A DNA stretch of 64,000 nt. It comes from Clostridium sp. AM33-3 (GTDB lineage: Bacteria > Bacillota > Clostridia > Lachnospirales > Lachnospiraceae). Of the stretch, positions 1 to 9,136 are shown piece by piece. The DNA lies in assembly GCF_003480315.1 (NCBI RefSeq), contig NZ_QUIV01000004.1, forward strand, positions 1 through 64,000, written 5' to 3'. Each line of letters starts with the position of its first letter. The first letter of the stretch is position 1. The translations under genes were made by a program, and so were the position numbers. Under the pieces are notes generated by a model. That model saw only the letters and a list, made by a program, of their open reading frames with translations. It had not been told where the DNA came from and searched no databases.

Positions 1-219
1 GTTTAAAAGAATATTTCTGCTTTGTCTATAACATATCATGTTTGCATGGGCGTTGCAAGTATTTTCAGGAAGTGCCCTTATGCAGAAATACCTGAAGGAA
101 GATAATTGCGATTTTCATGTGCAGTGAGAAGAATGGTTCTCTTGACGGTTGGAGGGTTATATAGTAAGTTAATAAGGTATGAATGACTGTGAATTGATAA
201 AAGAGAAGAGGAGAATTCC

Positions 220-1002
220 ATGATTAAGCTGGTGGTATCAGATATAGACGGAACTTTGCTGGAGGATGGAGGCCATGAGCTGAATCCGGAGCTGTTTGAG
301 GTGATTTTGAAGCTTCGCGAGAAGGGAATGCAGTTTGCAGCCGCGAGCGGAAGACAGTGGGCAAGTATTGAGCAGGTGTTTGATCCGATCAAGGAGAAAA
401 TTTTTTATCTGTCAGATAATGGTGCTTATGTAGGCTGTCATGGCCGTCAGCTGTTTGTAAATCCCATTGATCGTTCTCTGGTGGAAGAACTGGTAAAGGA
501 TATCCGCAAAGCAGGACTGACTGTCATGGTTGGTGGCCCGGATGTGGCTTACCTGGAAAATCCGGATCCGGAGTTTGAGGACTGGATCGTCAACGGTTAT
601 AAATTTCAGGCAAAGAGCGTAAAGGATGTACTGGCAGTAGATGACCAGTTCATCAAGGTATCCGCATACCGGAAGACAGATATTGAAGCACACACCAAGG
701 AGCTGCGCGAAAAGTACGGTGACCGTTTAAAGATGACCATTTCCGGTGATATGTGGCTGGACTGTATGGCAACCGGCGTTAATAAGGGAGAAGCTGTGAA
801 GCTGCTGCAGGAGAGTCTGGAGATTCTGCCGGAGGAGACCATTGCGTTTGGTGACCAGTTAAATGATATAGAGATGCTTGGCCGGGCTTACTACAGCTTT
901 GCGATCGGCAACGCAAGACCGGAAGTTAAGGAAGCAGCCAGATTTCAGGCAGATACCAATGTGCGGGACGGCGTGCTGAAGATCCTGAAACTGCTGGTAT
1001 AA
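220..1002 (+). CDS. HAD-superfamily Cof-type phosphatase
   Basis: A 260-residue cytosolic hydrolase of the HAD superfamily, Cof/YbiV subfamily, which usually removes phosphate from sugar phosphates or similar small metabolites. Motif I with the nucleophile aspartate is at residues 8-13 (DIDGTL). Motif II is in the ASGRQW stretch near residue 47, motif III is the lysine of NKGEA near 188, and motif IV is GDQLND near 211. The C2-type cap sits between motifs II and III. The start is preceded by an AGAGGAG ribosome site. The next gene begins 16 bases later, so the two are probably co-transcribed. The substrate cannot be read from sequence. Family certain, specificity unknown. Confidence 0.9.
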   Translation: MIKLVVSDIDGTLLEDGGHELNPELFEVILKLREKGMQFAAASGRQWASIEQVFDPIKEKIFYLSDNGAYVGCHGRQLFVNPIDRSLVEELVKDIRKAGLTVMVGGPDVAYLENPDPEFEDWIVNGYKFQAKSVKDVLAVDDQFIKVSAYRKTDIEAHTKELREKYGDRLKMTISGDMWLDCMATGVNKGEAVKLLQESLEILPEETIAFGDQLNDIEMLGRAYYSFAIGNARPEVKEAARFQADTNVRDGVLKILKLLV

Positions 1003-1018
1003 GGAAAGGTTTTAATAT

Positions 1019-2524
1019 ATGGAAAAGAAACTGGTATGCCCCAATTGTGGGGAACCATTTGAGATTGATGAAAAAGGCTACGCTGCCATTGCAAAGCAGG
1101 TGCGGGACAGAGAGTTTAAAGAGGAACTGACCCGTCAGCAGGCATCGCTGGAGGCTGAGAAGAAGACTGCCCTGGAACTGGCGAAGTCCCAGACTGCAGA
1201 AAGCTACGAGAAGCAGCTTGCGGCGAAAGAGACAGAGATCCTGAAGCTGAAGGCTCAGGGAGAACAGGCCGGGAAACAACAGGAGCTTGCGGTGGCGAGA
1301 GCGGAAGCAAATTTGAAGGAACAGCTGCAGGGGCAGATCCGATGTCAGCAGGCTGAACTCTCAGAGCTGAAAGCGCAGGCGGAGCTTACAAGAAAGCAGG
1401 CAGAGCTGGCAGAAAAACAGGCAGCTTTGCAGGAGAAAACTCTGCGGGAAAGTCTGGATGCACAGCTGAAGCAGCAGCGGGAAAGCTACGATATGCAGAT
1501 GAAACAGCAACAGGAAAGTTATGGCATGCAGTTAAAGCAGCAGCAGGCATCCATGACGGAACTGAAGGAGCGGTATGAAGCGCAGCTGAGGCAGCAGGAG
1601 CAGTCTATGAAGGAGCGCTATGAGGCAGAGCGCCGTCTGGAAGAGAAGGCCGTCAAGGAGCATTATGAGATTCAGCTCAAAGATAAGGACGAGATGATCG
1701 AATACTACCGCGACTTAAAGGCGAAGCAGTCTACCAAAATGGTGGGGGAAACGCTGGAGCAGCACTGCGAGGTCTCCTTCAACCAGGTGCGGGCCATTGG
1801 CTTCCAGAATGCCTATTTTGAGAAGGATAATGAGGTATCTAAAAGCGGAAGCAAGGGCGATTACATTTTCCGGGATTACGATGAGAACGGTCTGGAGTAC
1901 ATCTCCATCATGTTTGAGATGAAGAATGAAAACGAGACTACCGCCACCAAGCATAAGAACGCGGATTTCCTCAAAGAGCTGGACAAGGACCGCCGGGAGA
2001 AGGGCTGCGAGTACGCAGTACTGGTAACGCTTCTGGAGGCGGACAGCGACTACTATAATACGGGTATTGTGGATATGTCCCATAAGTATCCGAAGATGTA
2101 TGTGATCCGCCCGCAGTTCTTCATCCAGATCATCACGATTCTGCGCAATGCCGCCATGAATTCCCTACAGTACAAGCGGGAACTGGAGACAATGCGGAAC
2201 CAGAACCTGGATATCACCCGGTTTGAGGAGAAGCTTCTGGATTTCAAGGACAAGTTTGGGCGAAATTATACCCTGGCCAGCGACCGGTTCCAGAAAGCCA
2301 TTGACGAGATTGACAAGACTATCGACCATCTGCAGAAGGTGAAAGACCATCTGCTTGCATCGGAGAACAATCTGCGTCTGGCAAACAATAAGCTGGATGA
2401 CCTGACCATCAAGAAGCTGACCTGGAAGAATCCTACCATGCAGGAGAAGTTTGCGGAGGCACGGGCAGCGGAACTTCTGTCAAAGAATCCGGATCAGGCA
2501 GGATCTGGACAGGATGCAGAGTAA
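1019..2524 (+). CDS. DUF2130 coiled-coil protein with a nuclease-like core
   Basis: A 501-residue cytosolic protein. The N-terminus carries one CPNCG knuckle (residues 7-11). Residues about 30-235 are a very Gln/Glu/Lys-rich coiled coil with near-repeated units of the type QLKQQ.ESY around residues 148-185. Residues about 240-430 match the DUF2130 family, whose fold is thought to be restriction-endonuclease-like. A GDY aspartate near residue 280 and an E-x-K triad near residue 300 (FEMKNEN) fit a PD-(D/E)XK site. A second helical segment follows. The role is unknown in the family; DNA-end or repair work is a guess. It ends 25 bases before the lipoprotein gene and appears to share its operon. 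Confidence 0.85.
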   Translation: MEKKLVCPNCGEPFEIDEKGYAAIAKQVRDREFKEELTRQQASLEAEKKTALELAKSQTAESYEKQLAAKETEILKLKAQGEQAGKQQELAVARAEANLKEQLQGQIRCQQAELSELKAQAELTRKQAELAEKQAALQEKTLRESLDAQLKQQRESYDMQMKQQQESYGMQLKQQQASMTELKERYEAQLRQQEQSMKERYEAERRLEEKAVKEHYEIQLKDKDEMIEYYRDLKAKQSTKMVGETLEQHCEVSFNQVRAIGFQNAYFEKDNEVSKSGSKGDYIFRDYDENGLEYISIMFEMKNENETTATKHKNADFLKELDKDRREKGCEYAVLVTLLEADSDYYNTGIVDMSHKYPKMYVIRPQFFIQIITILRNAAMNSLQYKRELETMRNQNLDITRFEEKLLDFKDKFGRNYTLASDRFQKAIDEIDKTIDHLQKVKDHLLASENNLRLANNKLDDLTIKKLTWKNPTMQEKFAEARAAELLSKNPDQAGSGQDAE

Positions 2525-2549
2525 AAAATGGAAAATCAGGATTGAAAGA

Positions 2550-3551
2550 ATGAAAAATCAGAGAACAGAAACAAAGAGACTTATCTGGAGACTTAGAATG
2601 GCCATGCTGGCTTTTCTCGCTGCATCCCAGATCATGTTCCTTACCGCCTGCAGCGTCAACATTCCTATGGTGTCAGACAGTGCTGACACAGAGGGTTACA
2701 CGGATGCCCAGACCATGCTCATCATTGCCACGGAACGCAACCGCTACCGCCAGGTCTATACCGACCAGATCTGGAATGTGGAGGTCAGTGAGGACAAGAC
2801 ACCGTTCCAGACGTATCTGTTAGAGCAGATACGCACCTTTTTAGGTGAGGTCAAATCCATGAATCTTCTGGCAGACGAGCAGGGACTGACGCTGACCAGT
2901 CAGGAACGGGAGCAGTTAAAGCAGCTGGCAGATGATTACTACAATTCCCTGACGGATGCGGATAAGGCTTATACCAAAGCAACACGGGATGATGTATACA
3001 CGATGTATGAGGCTTATCACCGGGCCAATAAGCTGGTAGACGAGCTGACAAAGGACGTGAACCTGGAAATCAGTGACAGTGAGGCAAGGGTAATTCAGGT
3101 GCAGGAGATTGCAGTCAGCAACGAAGCAAAAGCACAGGAACTTTATGCGAAGGTGGCAAATGAGGGGGCAGATTTTGCAGCTACAGCCAGAAAAGAGTCC
3201 GAGAATCCGGACATTGAGGTATCCGTGGGGCGGGGCGAGCGTGATACCGTCTATGAGGAACCGGTCTTTGCGCTGGAAGCAGGAGAAATCAGTGAGCCGT
3301 TTGTATGGCAGGGAAAATGGTATGTGGTAAAATGTGTCAGTGATTTTGATGAGGACGCAACACTGGAACGCAAGAACAACCTGGCATTGCAGCGAAAAAA
3401 TCAGGCGTTCCGCAGTATCTACGATTCTTACGAAGCAGAGCACAGGGTGGAAATTGACGGAGCAATCTGGAACAAGGTGTCCTTAAGTGATGGGGCCGAC
3501 TGTACTACGTCCGATTTCTTTGAGCGGTATCATGAGATGATGAGGGAGTAG
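2550..3551 (+). CDS. Parvulin-type peptidyl-prolyl isomerase lipoprotein (PrsA-like)
   Basis: An exported lipoprotein of 333 residues from the chosen start. An open frame runs upstream to 2451 inside the DUF2130 gene, but ATG 2550 has an AGGA site 8 bases upstream and gives a normal signal peptide: basic start, hydrophobic stretch, then an LTAC lipobox. A SurA-like N-terminal helical chaperone region is followed by a rotamase domain at about residues 170-275 (VQEIAVSNEAKAQ, then VGRGERD and EAGEISEPF). In Gram-positive bacteria such proteins help exported proteins fold outside the membrane. ATG 2514 is an alternative start. It sits between DUF2130 and a DUF5721-like gene. Confidence 0.85.
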   Translation: MKNQRTETKRLIWRLRMAMLAFLAASQIMFLTACSVNIPMVSDSADTEGYTDAQTMLIIATERNRYRQVYTDQIWNVEVSEDKTPFQTYLLEQIRTFLGEVKSMNLLADEQGLTLTSQEREQLKQLADDYYNSLTDADKAYTKATRDDVYTMYEAYHRANKLVDELTKDVNLEISDSEARVIQVQEIAVSNEAKAQELYAKVANEGADFAATARKESENPDIEVSVGRGERDTVYEEPVFALEAGEISEPFVWQGKWYVVKCVSDFDEDATLERKNNLALQRKNQAFRSIYDSYEAEHRVEIDGAIWNKVSLSDGADCTTSDFFERYHEMMRE

Positions 3552-3621
3552 CTGCGTGAGCAGGGAATGGTGTTTTGCAGAGTTGACGCAGGAGCAGGCA
3601 GCGAAAAAGGGGGATTTACGG

Positions 3622-4119
3622 ATGATCGCATTAAAAATAGAAGATTTAAAAACCTTTACCGCACAGCTTTTTATGGGGGAGACCTTTGACTACTGGCTGG
3701 TGCGGGAGGCCAACATTGTGACGTTTAACAGCTTTACCATAGATGGGCGGATCCGCCAGGGCTATTATTCAGATGAGGAGCTGGAAACGAACCGGATTGA
3801 GGAGTTTTCTTCCTGGAAGACGCTGCGCCCGTTTTGTTACTCTCTGATCAGAGGCAAGAAGCTGCCGGAGAGCTTTCAGATCACTCTGCAGCTCTCACCG
3901 GAGGAAAATGAGAAATTCATACGCCGGGTAAAGCCAGATCTTCCGGCAGACCAGATAGCGGCCCTGTATTTAAACATCCGTTATGAAAATCACGCGGCGG
4001 CCTGTGTGACCGGAACATCCCTGAAAATTTTTATGCTGGACAAGCAAATCGAGCAGGAATGGGATGAGACAGTCCGGAGATATTTCAGGAAGCTGCAGAT
4101 ACCTTGCGTAGAAGTCTGA
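3622..4119 (+). CDS. DUF5721-like protein, function unknown
   Basis: A 165-residue soluble protein beginning MIALKIEDLKTF. It resembles a small clostridial family annotated as DUF5721; no catalytic motif is evident. A longer frame starts at GTG 3556, but ATG 3622 is preceded by AAAGGGGG at 3605-3613 with 8-base spacing, and the family normally begins at this point. It has no signal peptide or membrane segment. It lies 70 bases after the parvulin lipoprotein gene and is probably the last gene of the HAD-DUF2130-PrsA group. The CIRCE hairpin 38 bases downstream could act as its terminator. Function not inferred. Confidence 0.7.
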   Translation: MIALKIEDLKTFTAQLFMGETFDYWLVREANIVTFNSFTIDGRIRQGYYSDEELETNRIEEFSSWKTLRPFCYSLIRGKKLPESFQITLQLSPEENEKFIRRVKPDLPADQIAALYLNIRYENHAAACVTGTSLKIFMLDKQIEQEWDETVRRYFRKLQIPCVEV

Positions 4120-4157
4120 AAACAGAAACCTGATAAAAATTAAAATTTTCTAAATTA

Positions 4158-4184
4158 TTAGCACTCAACACAAATGAGTGCTGA
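4158..4184. promoter_or_regulatory. CIRCE element (HrcA operator) upstream of htpG
   Basis: An inverted repeat TTAGCACTC, nine bases, GAGTGCTGA, matching the CIRCE consensus arms with one mismatch in the right arm and exactly the consensus 9-base spacer. It ends 7 bases before the -35 box of htpG. The right arm is followed by a run of six T, so on RNA it could also work as a terminator for the upstream gene. CIRCE is bound by the heat-shock repressor HrcA. HrcA itself is not in the window. Confidence 0.9.
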
Positions 4185-4191
4185 TTTTTTA

Positions 4192-4220
4192 TTGACTTTT
4201 CGATTTTGTGGTATTAAAAT
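4192..4220 (+). promoter_or_regulatory. Sigma-A-type promoter of htpG
   Basis: TTGACT at 4192-4197, 17-base spacer, TAAAAT at 4215-4220. Transcription would start near 4227, giving a leader of about 65 bases before the AAAAGGAG ribosome site and ATG at 4293. The CIRCE element lies just upstream of the -35 box. Confidence 0.8.
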
Positions 4221-4292
4221 ACCGTTATGGTAATTTGAAAGGCGGTTTGAAGGGCTGTCTTTCCATTCTGAATCGAAAAGGAGCAATGTATT

Positions 4293-6293
4293 ATGAGCAG
4301 AACAGGTAATTTATCCATAAACAGTGAAAATATATTCCCGATCATTAAGAAATGGCTGTATTCCGACCACGATATTTTCTATCGTGAGCTGGTTTCCAAC
4401 GGCTGCGATGCCATCACCAAGCTGAAAAAGCTGGAGCTGATGGGGGAGTATAACAAGCCGGAAGGCATGGAATATAAGGTACAGGTTACCGTAAACCCGG
4501 ATGAGAAGACCATTGCCATCACCGATAACGGCCTGGGCATGAGCGAGTCTGAGGTGGAGGAGTACATCAATCAGATCGCGTTCTCCGGTGCTCAGGATTT
4601 CCTGGAAAAGTATAAAGACAAAGCCAATGAAGACCAGATCATCGGTCATTTCGGTTTAGGCTTCTACTCCGCATTCATGGTAGCGGACAAAGTAACCATC
4701 GACACCCTTTCCTACAAAGAGGGCAGCAAGCCGGTTCACTGGGAGTCTGAGGGAGGCCTGACCTTCGAGATGAAGGACGGCGAGAAGGCAGAGCAGGGAA
4801 CCACCATCACTCTGTATTTAAATGAAGACAGCTACGAGTTCTCCAATGAGTACCGTGCAAGAGAGGTTCTGGAAAAATACTGTTCCTTTATGCCGGTTCC
4901 GATCTTTTTAAATAACGAAAAAGCTGAGCCGCAGTATGAAACAATTGAGAAGGATGAGCTCACTGAGAAGGATACCATCATTGAGACTATTGTAGAGCCG
5001 GCCAAGACGGAAGAGAAGGAAAACGAGAACGGCGAGAAAGAAACGGTAGAGACCGAGCCGGCCAAAGAGAAATATAAGATTCTGAAACGCCCGGTGGCTT
5101 TAAATGATACCACTCCGCTGTGGAGCAAGCATCCGAACGAGTGCACCGATGAGGAATACCGTGACTTTTACCGCAAGGTGTTCCACGACTACAAGGAGCC
5201 GCTGTTCTGGATCCACTTAAATATGGACTATCCGTTTAATTTAAAGGGTATCCTGTACTTCCCGAAGATCAACACCGAGTACGATTCCATCGAGGGAACC
5301 ATCAAGCTGTATAACAATCAGGTGTTTATTGCTGATAATATCAAAGAGGTGATCCAGGAATTCCTGATGCTGTTAAAGGGTGCCATCGACTGTCCGGATC
5401 TGCCGCTGAACGTATCCAGAAGTGCACTGCAGAACGATGGATTTGTTAAGAAGATTTCTGATTATATTACCAAGAAGGTAGCAGACAAGTTAAGCGGCAT
5501 GTGCAAGACCGACCGTGAAAACTATGAGAAATACTGGGATGATATCGCACCGTTCATCAAATTTGGCTGCATTAAGGATGAAAAGTTTGCAGAGAAGATG
5601 AATGACTACATCCTCTTTAAGAATCTGGACGGCAAGTACCTGACCTTAAAGGACTGCCTGGAGGAGAACAAAGAGAAGCATGAGAACACCGTCTTCTATG
5701 TAACAGATGAGAAAGAGCAGAGCCAGTACATCAACATGTTCAAGAAAGAAGGTCTGGATGCGGTTATCCTGCCGCACAGCATCGACAGCCCGTTCATCGG
5801 TCATCTGGAGCAGAAAAATGAGGGCCTGAAGTTTTTACGTATCGATGCAGATTTAAACAGCACCTTCAAGGAAGAGGTCAAGGACGATGATGAGGAGTTC
5901 AAGAAGACATCTGAGGCTTTGACCGAAACCTTCAAGAAGGCTCTCGGCAATGACAAGCTGGAGATCAAGGTAGAAAAACTGAAAGATGAGAGCATTTCTT
6001 CCATGCTGACCGTCTCCGAGGAGACCCGCCGTATGCAGGATATGATGAAGATGTACAATATGTACGGTATGGATCCGTCCATGTTCGGAGGTGCAGGCGA
6101 GACCCTGGTATTAAATGCCAACAATAAGCTGGTCCAGTATGTACTGAATCACGGTGAGGGTGAGAATACCAATAAGATCTGCGAGCAGCTTTACGATCTG
6201 GCTCTGTTGGCGCACGGCAGCTTAAGTCCGGAGCGCATGACCGGATTTGTGGCACGTACCAATGAGATCATGATGATGCTGGCTGAGAAATAA
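4293..6293 (+). CDS. htpG: Hsp90-family chaperone HtpG
   Basis: A 666-residue cytosolic ATP-dependent chaperone. The N-terminal GHKL ATPase domain shows the helix beginning ELVSNGCDAITK near residue 33, the DNGLGM box near 77 and GHFGLGFYS near 117. The middle domain includes the conserved stretches LNVSRSALQ and FPKINTEYD. The C-terminal dimer domain ends without an MEEVD tail, as expected in bacteria. A charged Glu/Lys-rich linker of about 40 residues lies between the N and middle domains (about residues 215-262), which E. coli HtpG lacks. It is monocistronic: CIRCE and promoter upstream, strong terminator downstream. Confidence 0.97.
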   Translation: MSRTGNLSINSENIFPIIKKWLYSDHDIFYRELVSNGCDAITKLKKLELMGEYNKPEGMEYKVQVTVNPDEKTIAITDNGLGMSESEVEEYINQIAFSGAQDFLEKYKDKANEDQIIGHFGLGFYSAFMVADKVTIDTLSYKEGSKPVHWESEGGLTFEMKDGEKAEQGTTITLYLNEDSYEFSNEYRAREVLEKYCSFMPVPIFLNNEKAEPQYETIEKDELTEKDTIIETIVEPAKTEEKENENGEKETVETEPAKEKYKILKRPVALNDTTPLWSKHPNECTDEEYRDFYRKVFHDYKEPLFWIHLNMDYPFNLKGILYFPKINTEYDSIEGTIKLYNNQVFIADNIKEVIQEFLMLLKGAIDCPDLPLNVSRSALQNDGFVKKISDYITKKVADKLSGMCKTDRENYEKYWDDIAPFIKFGCIKDEKFAEKMNDYILFKNLDGKYLTLKDCLEENKEKHENTVFYVTDEKEQSQYINMFKKEGLDAVILPHSIDSPFIGHLEQKNEGLKFLRIDADLNSTFKEEVKDDDEEFKKTSEALTETFKKALGNDKLEIKVEKLKDESISSMLTVSEETRRMQDMMKMYNMYGMDPSMFGGAGETLVLNANNKLVQYVLNHGEGENTNKICEQLYDLALLAHGSLSPERMTGFVARTNEIMMMLAEK

Positions 6294-6344
6294 TGACCGG
6301 CCGCACAGGTAAAACAGAATACAGGGCATAAAGCCTTTTGAAGC

Positions 6345-6399
6345 GAAAGCTGTCAGACAAACAGAAATCAAGATTTGTCTGACAGCTTTCTTCTTTTTT
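6345..6399 (+). terminator. Rho-independent terminator of htpG
   Basis: A perfect 17-base-pair stem (6345-6361 with 6374-6390), a 12-base loop and a T-rich tail at 6391-6399. It begins 52 bases after the htpG stop codon. Confidence 0.92.
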
Positions 6400-6485
6400 C
6401 CTGATATTTGTGGTAAAATGAAAAAATGTTCCGGTATCTGCTTTTCAGAGGCCGGAGACATAAATATGGAAGGGAGAGTAAGTAT

Positions 6486-7814
6486 ATGGGACTGATCAGA
6501 GCAGCAGCAGGAGCACTTGGGGGAACCCTGGCAGATCAGTGGAAAGAATTTTTCTACTGTGATGCAATGGATAAAGATATACTGGTGAAGAGAGGAAGAA
6601 AGCGGACATCGTTCCGTTCTGCCAATACAAAGGGTAATGATAATGTCATTTCCAACGGAAGCGGTATTGCGGTGGCGGACGGTCAGTGCATGCTGATCGT
6701 GGAGCAGGGCAAGGTTGTGGAGGTCTGCGCGGAGCCAGGCGAATTTACCTATGACAGCTCCACTGAGCCGAGCATTTTTACCGGCAATCTGGGAGACAGC
6801 ATCAAGGAAACCTTCAAGATCGTGGGTAAGCGTTTTACCTATGGAGGTGACACGGCAAAAGACCAGCGGGTTTATTATATCAACACCAAGGAGCTGGGGG
6901 AAATCCTGTTTGGAACAGCAACGCCGATCCCGTTCCGCGTTGTGGTGGATGAGTCCCTTGGCTACAAGCTGTCTGTGGATATCCGCTGCAACGGCTTATT
7001 TACTTACAAGATCTGCGATCCGCTTCTGTTCTATACCAATGTATGCGGAAATGTTGCGGATACTTATGAGAGCGAAGAAATCGCGGCCCGCTTAAAGGGT
7101 GAGATGATGACTGCCCTGCAGCCGGCGCTGGCAAAGCTCTCCGCACAGAAAATCCAGTATTATGAGATTCCGGCCCACACGCTGGAGATTTCGGACGCAT
7201 TAAATGAGGTGCTGTCTTCTTCCTGGCGTCAGAAACGAGGCATTGAGGTATTTTCTGTCAACATTAATTCCTTAAGCATTCCGGATGATCAGAGAAAGAA
7301 ACTGACGGAGTGGGAAGAAAATGCAATGACTACGAATCCGAACACGGCAGCAGCACGCCTGGTAGGCGGCCAGATTGATGCCATGAAGGCAGCGGCAGCC
7401 AATGGCGGCGGTGCCATGACCGGATTTATGGGAATGGGCATGGCCATGAACGCAGCAGGAGGCGCAAATGCGCAGAATCTGTTTGCTATGGGACAGCAGC
7501 AGGCACAGCCCATGCAGCCAGCCGGGCAGCAGGCGCAAAATCCGATTCCGAAAATGCAGCCGGAAGGCAGCTGGATCTGCACAAAGTGCGGAACCAGGGC
7601 AAACGGAAAGTTCTGTCCGGAGTGTGGTTCTCCGAAACCTGCAGACGGGTGGATCTGCTCCTGCGGTGCCGTGAACAAGGGAAAATTCTGTACCAACTGC
7701 GGAGCAAAGAAACCAGCCGGGGCACTTCTTTATAAGTGCGACAAGTGCGGCTGGGAGCCGGAGGATCCGGCACATCCGCCGAAATTCTGTCCGGAATGTG
7801 GAAATTCGTTGTAA
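6486..7814 (+). CDS. SPFH-domain protein with three C-terminal zinc ribbons (YdjI-like)
   Basis: A 442-residue protein. Residues about 1-290 are an SPFH/band-7-like domain of the 'virion core protein' type seen in Bacillus YdjI. Then comes a Met/Ala/Gly/Gln-rich linker (about 310-365) and three CxxC-CxxC zinc ribbons (CTKCG...CPECG, CSCG...CTNCG, CDKCG...CPECG). ATG 6486 was chosen because GGAAGGGAG lies 8 bases upstream; the frame is open from 6426. In Bacillus subtilis the homologue is encoded with YdjG and YdjH next to PspA and helps membrane-stress protection. Homologues of those two partners follow here, but no pspA is visible in the window. Confidence 0.85.
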   Translation: MGLIRAAAGALGGTLADQWKEFFYCDAMDKDILVKRGRKRTSFRSANTKGNDNVISNGSGIAVADGQCMLIVEQGKVVEVCAEPGEFTYDSSTEPSIFTGNLGDSIKETFKIVGKRFTYGGDTAKDQRVYYINTKELGEILFGTATPIPFRVVVDESLGYKLSVDIRCNGLFTYKICDPLLFYTNVCGNVADTYESEEIAARLKGEMMTALQPALAKLSAQKIQYYEIPAHTLEISDALNEVLSSSWRQKRGIEVFSVNINSLSIPDDQRKKLTEWEENAMTTNPNTAAARLVGGQIDAMKAAAANGGGAMTGFMGMGMAMNAAGGANAQNLFAMGQQQAQPMQPAGQQAQNPIPKMQPEGSWICTKCGTRANGKFCPECGSPKPADGWICSCGAVNKGKFCTNCGAKKPAGALLYKCDKCGWEPEDPAHPPKFCPECGNSL

Positions 7815-8028
7815 TTATTTCTGGGTAGGGATTTTCTGAACTGAAAATTCCGTATGTTGCAGTGGTGGCAGCAGATTTTGCCGATTTGGAATGCGAAGCA
7901 TCGGCAAAATCCTGTTGCTGGACACGCATGCGTGGACGGTAACGATCCCTTTGATGAGGGGGATATCGTAAGATAGTGCGTGTGAAGGCACGGGACAGTT
8001 ACGTAAGGGAAAAGATCGGAGAAATGAG
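7815..8028 (+). other. Intergenic stretch with a 12-bp perfect hairpin
   Basis: A 214-base gap inside the SPFH-zinc ribbon-TPM cluster. Bases 7874-7885 pair perfectly with 7900-7911 (stem GATTTTGCCGAT) around a 14-base loop, and the stem can extend on both sides. No T-run follows, so it is not a standard terminator. It may be an RNA processing or stability element. No ORF with a ribosome site is seen here. Confidence 0.5.
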
Positions 8029-9120
8029 ATGGGAGAACTACAGGAATACAAATGTCCCTGCTGCGGAGGTGGCATCCGCTTTGACAGCAAGGCACAGAAA
8101 TTGAAATGCCCCTACTGCGATACCGAGTTTGAAATTGAGACTTTGCAGCAGTATGATACAACTCTGAAGGAAGAAAAACAGGATGATATGCGATGGGATA
8201 AGGCGGAGGGCAGCATCTGGCAGGAAGGGGAGGAGCAGGGGCTGAGTACCTATCACTGCGAATCCTGCGGTGGTGAGATCGTGGCGGATGAGAATACAGC
8301 GGCGTCAGTCTGTCCGTTTTGCGGAAATCCTGTCGTAATGACCGGAAAGCTTTCCGGTGCGCTGCGCCCGGATCTCATCATTCCGTTTAAACTGGATAAA
8401 CAGGCCGCAAAATCCGGACTGATGAAGCATCTGGAAGGGAAAAAGCTTCTGCCGAAGATTTTCAAAGACCAGAATCATATTGATGAAATCCGCGGAATTT
8501 ATGTGCCGTTCTGGTTGTTTGACACTGAGGCAGATGCAAACATCCGTTATCGCGGAACCAGAACCCGGTTCTGGAGCGACAGCCGGTATGACTATACAGA
8601 AACCAGCTTCTATCTGATCAACCGGGGCGGCAGCATCGGATTTGAGAAGGTCCCGGTGGATGGAGACTCTAAAATTCCGGATGATCTGATGGAATCCATA
8701 GAACCGTTTGAAATCAGTGAGGCGGTTGCGTTCCAGCCTGCTTACCTGGCCGGGTATCTGGCAGACCGCTACGATGCAGACTCAGAGGAGAGCGCGCCGC
8801 GCGCGAATGAGCGTGTGAAAAAGTCGGTAGAACGTGCTTTTGAGGAGACAGTGACCGGTTATACCACGGTGGCCGCCGAGAACAGCAGTGTGCAGCTTCA
8901 CGGCGGAAGTGTCCGGTATGCCCTGCTTCCGGTGTGGATCTTAAATACCACATGGGAGGGGAAGAAGTATCTGTTTGCCATGAACGGACAGACCGGTAAA
9001 TTTGTTGGAGATCTCCCGGCAGATAAGAACGCGGCACGAAGGATGACCATTAAGCTGACTGTGATCTTTACTATGATATTTTACATATTGCGTCTGATTT
9101 TATGGATGTTCGGAGTTTAA
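8029..9120 (+). CDS. Membrane-anchored double zinc-ribbon protein (YdjG-like)
   Basis: A 363-residue protein with two N-terminal zinc ribbons of TFIIB/rubredoxin type: CPCCG with CPYCD (residues 9-28) and CESCG with CPFCG (about 77-102). The middle region is soluble and beta-rich. One C-terminal membrane segment (about residues 340-362, rich in Ile, Leu and Phe) anchors it with the ribbons in the cytosol. The ORF starts after GGAGAAATGAG. It lies between the SPFH protein and the TPM protein, 16 bases before the latter. The Bacillus homologue YdjG works with YdjH in PspA localisation. Transfer of that role to this organism is inference. Confidence 0.8.
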   Translation: MGELQEYKCPCCGGGIRFDSKAQKLKCPYCDTEFEIETLQQYDTTLKEEKQDDMRWDKAEGSIWQEGEEQGLSTYHCESCGGEIVADENTAASVCPFCGNPVVMTGKLSGALRPDLIIPFKLDKQAAKSGLMKHLEGKKLLPKIFKDQNHIDEIRGIYVPFWLFDTEADANIRYRGTRTRFWSDSRYDYTETSFYLINRGGSIGFEKVPVDGDSKIPDDLMESIEPFEISEAVAFQPAYLAGYLADRYDADSEESAPRANERVKKSVERAFEETVTGYTTVAAENSSVQLHGGSVRYALLPVWILNTTWEGKKYLFAMNGQTGKFVGDLPADKNAARRMTIKLTVIFTMIFYILRLILWMFGV

Positions 9121-9136
9121 CAGGAGGGACAGGACG

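Noticed and set aside
3556..3621. Longer N-terminus of the DUF5721-like protein from GTG 3556
   Set aside because: A strong AAAGGGGG ribosome site stands before ATG 3622 and the family starts there.
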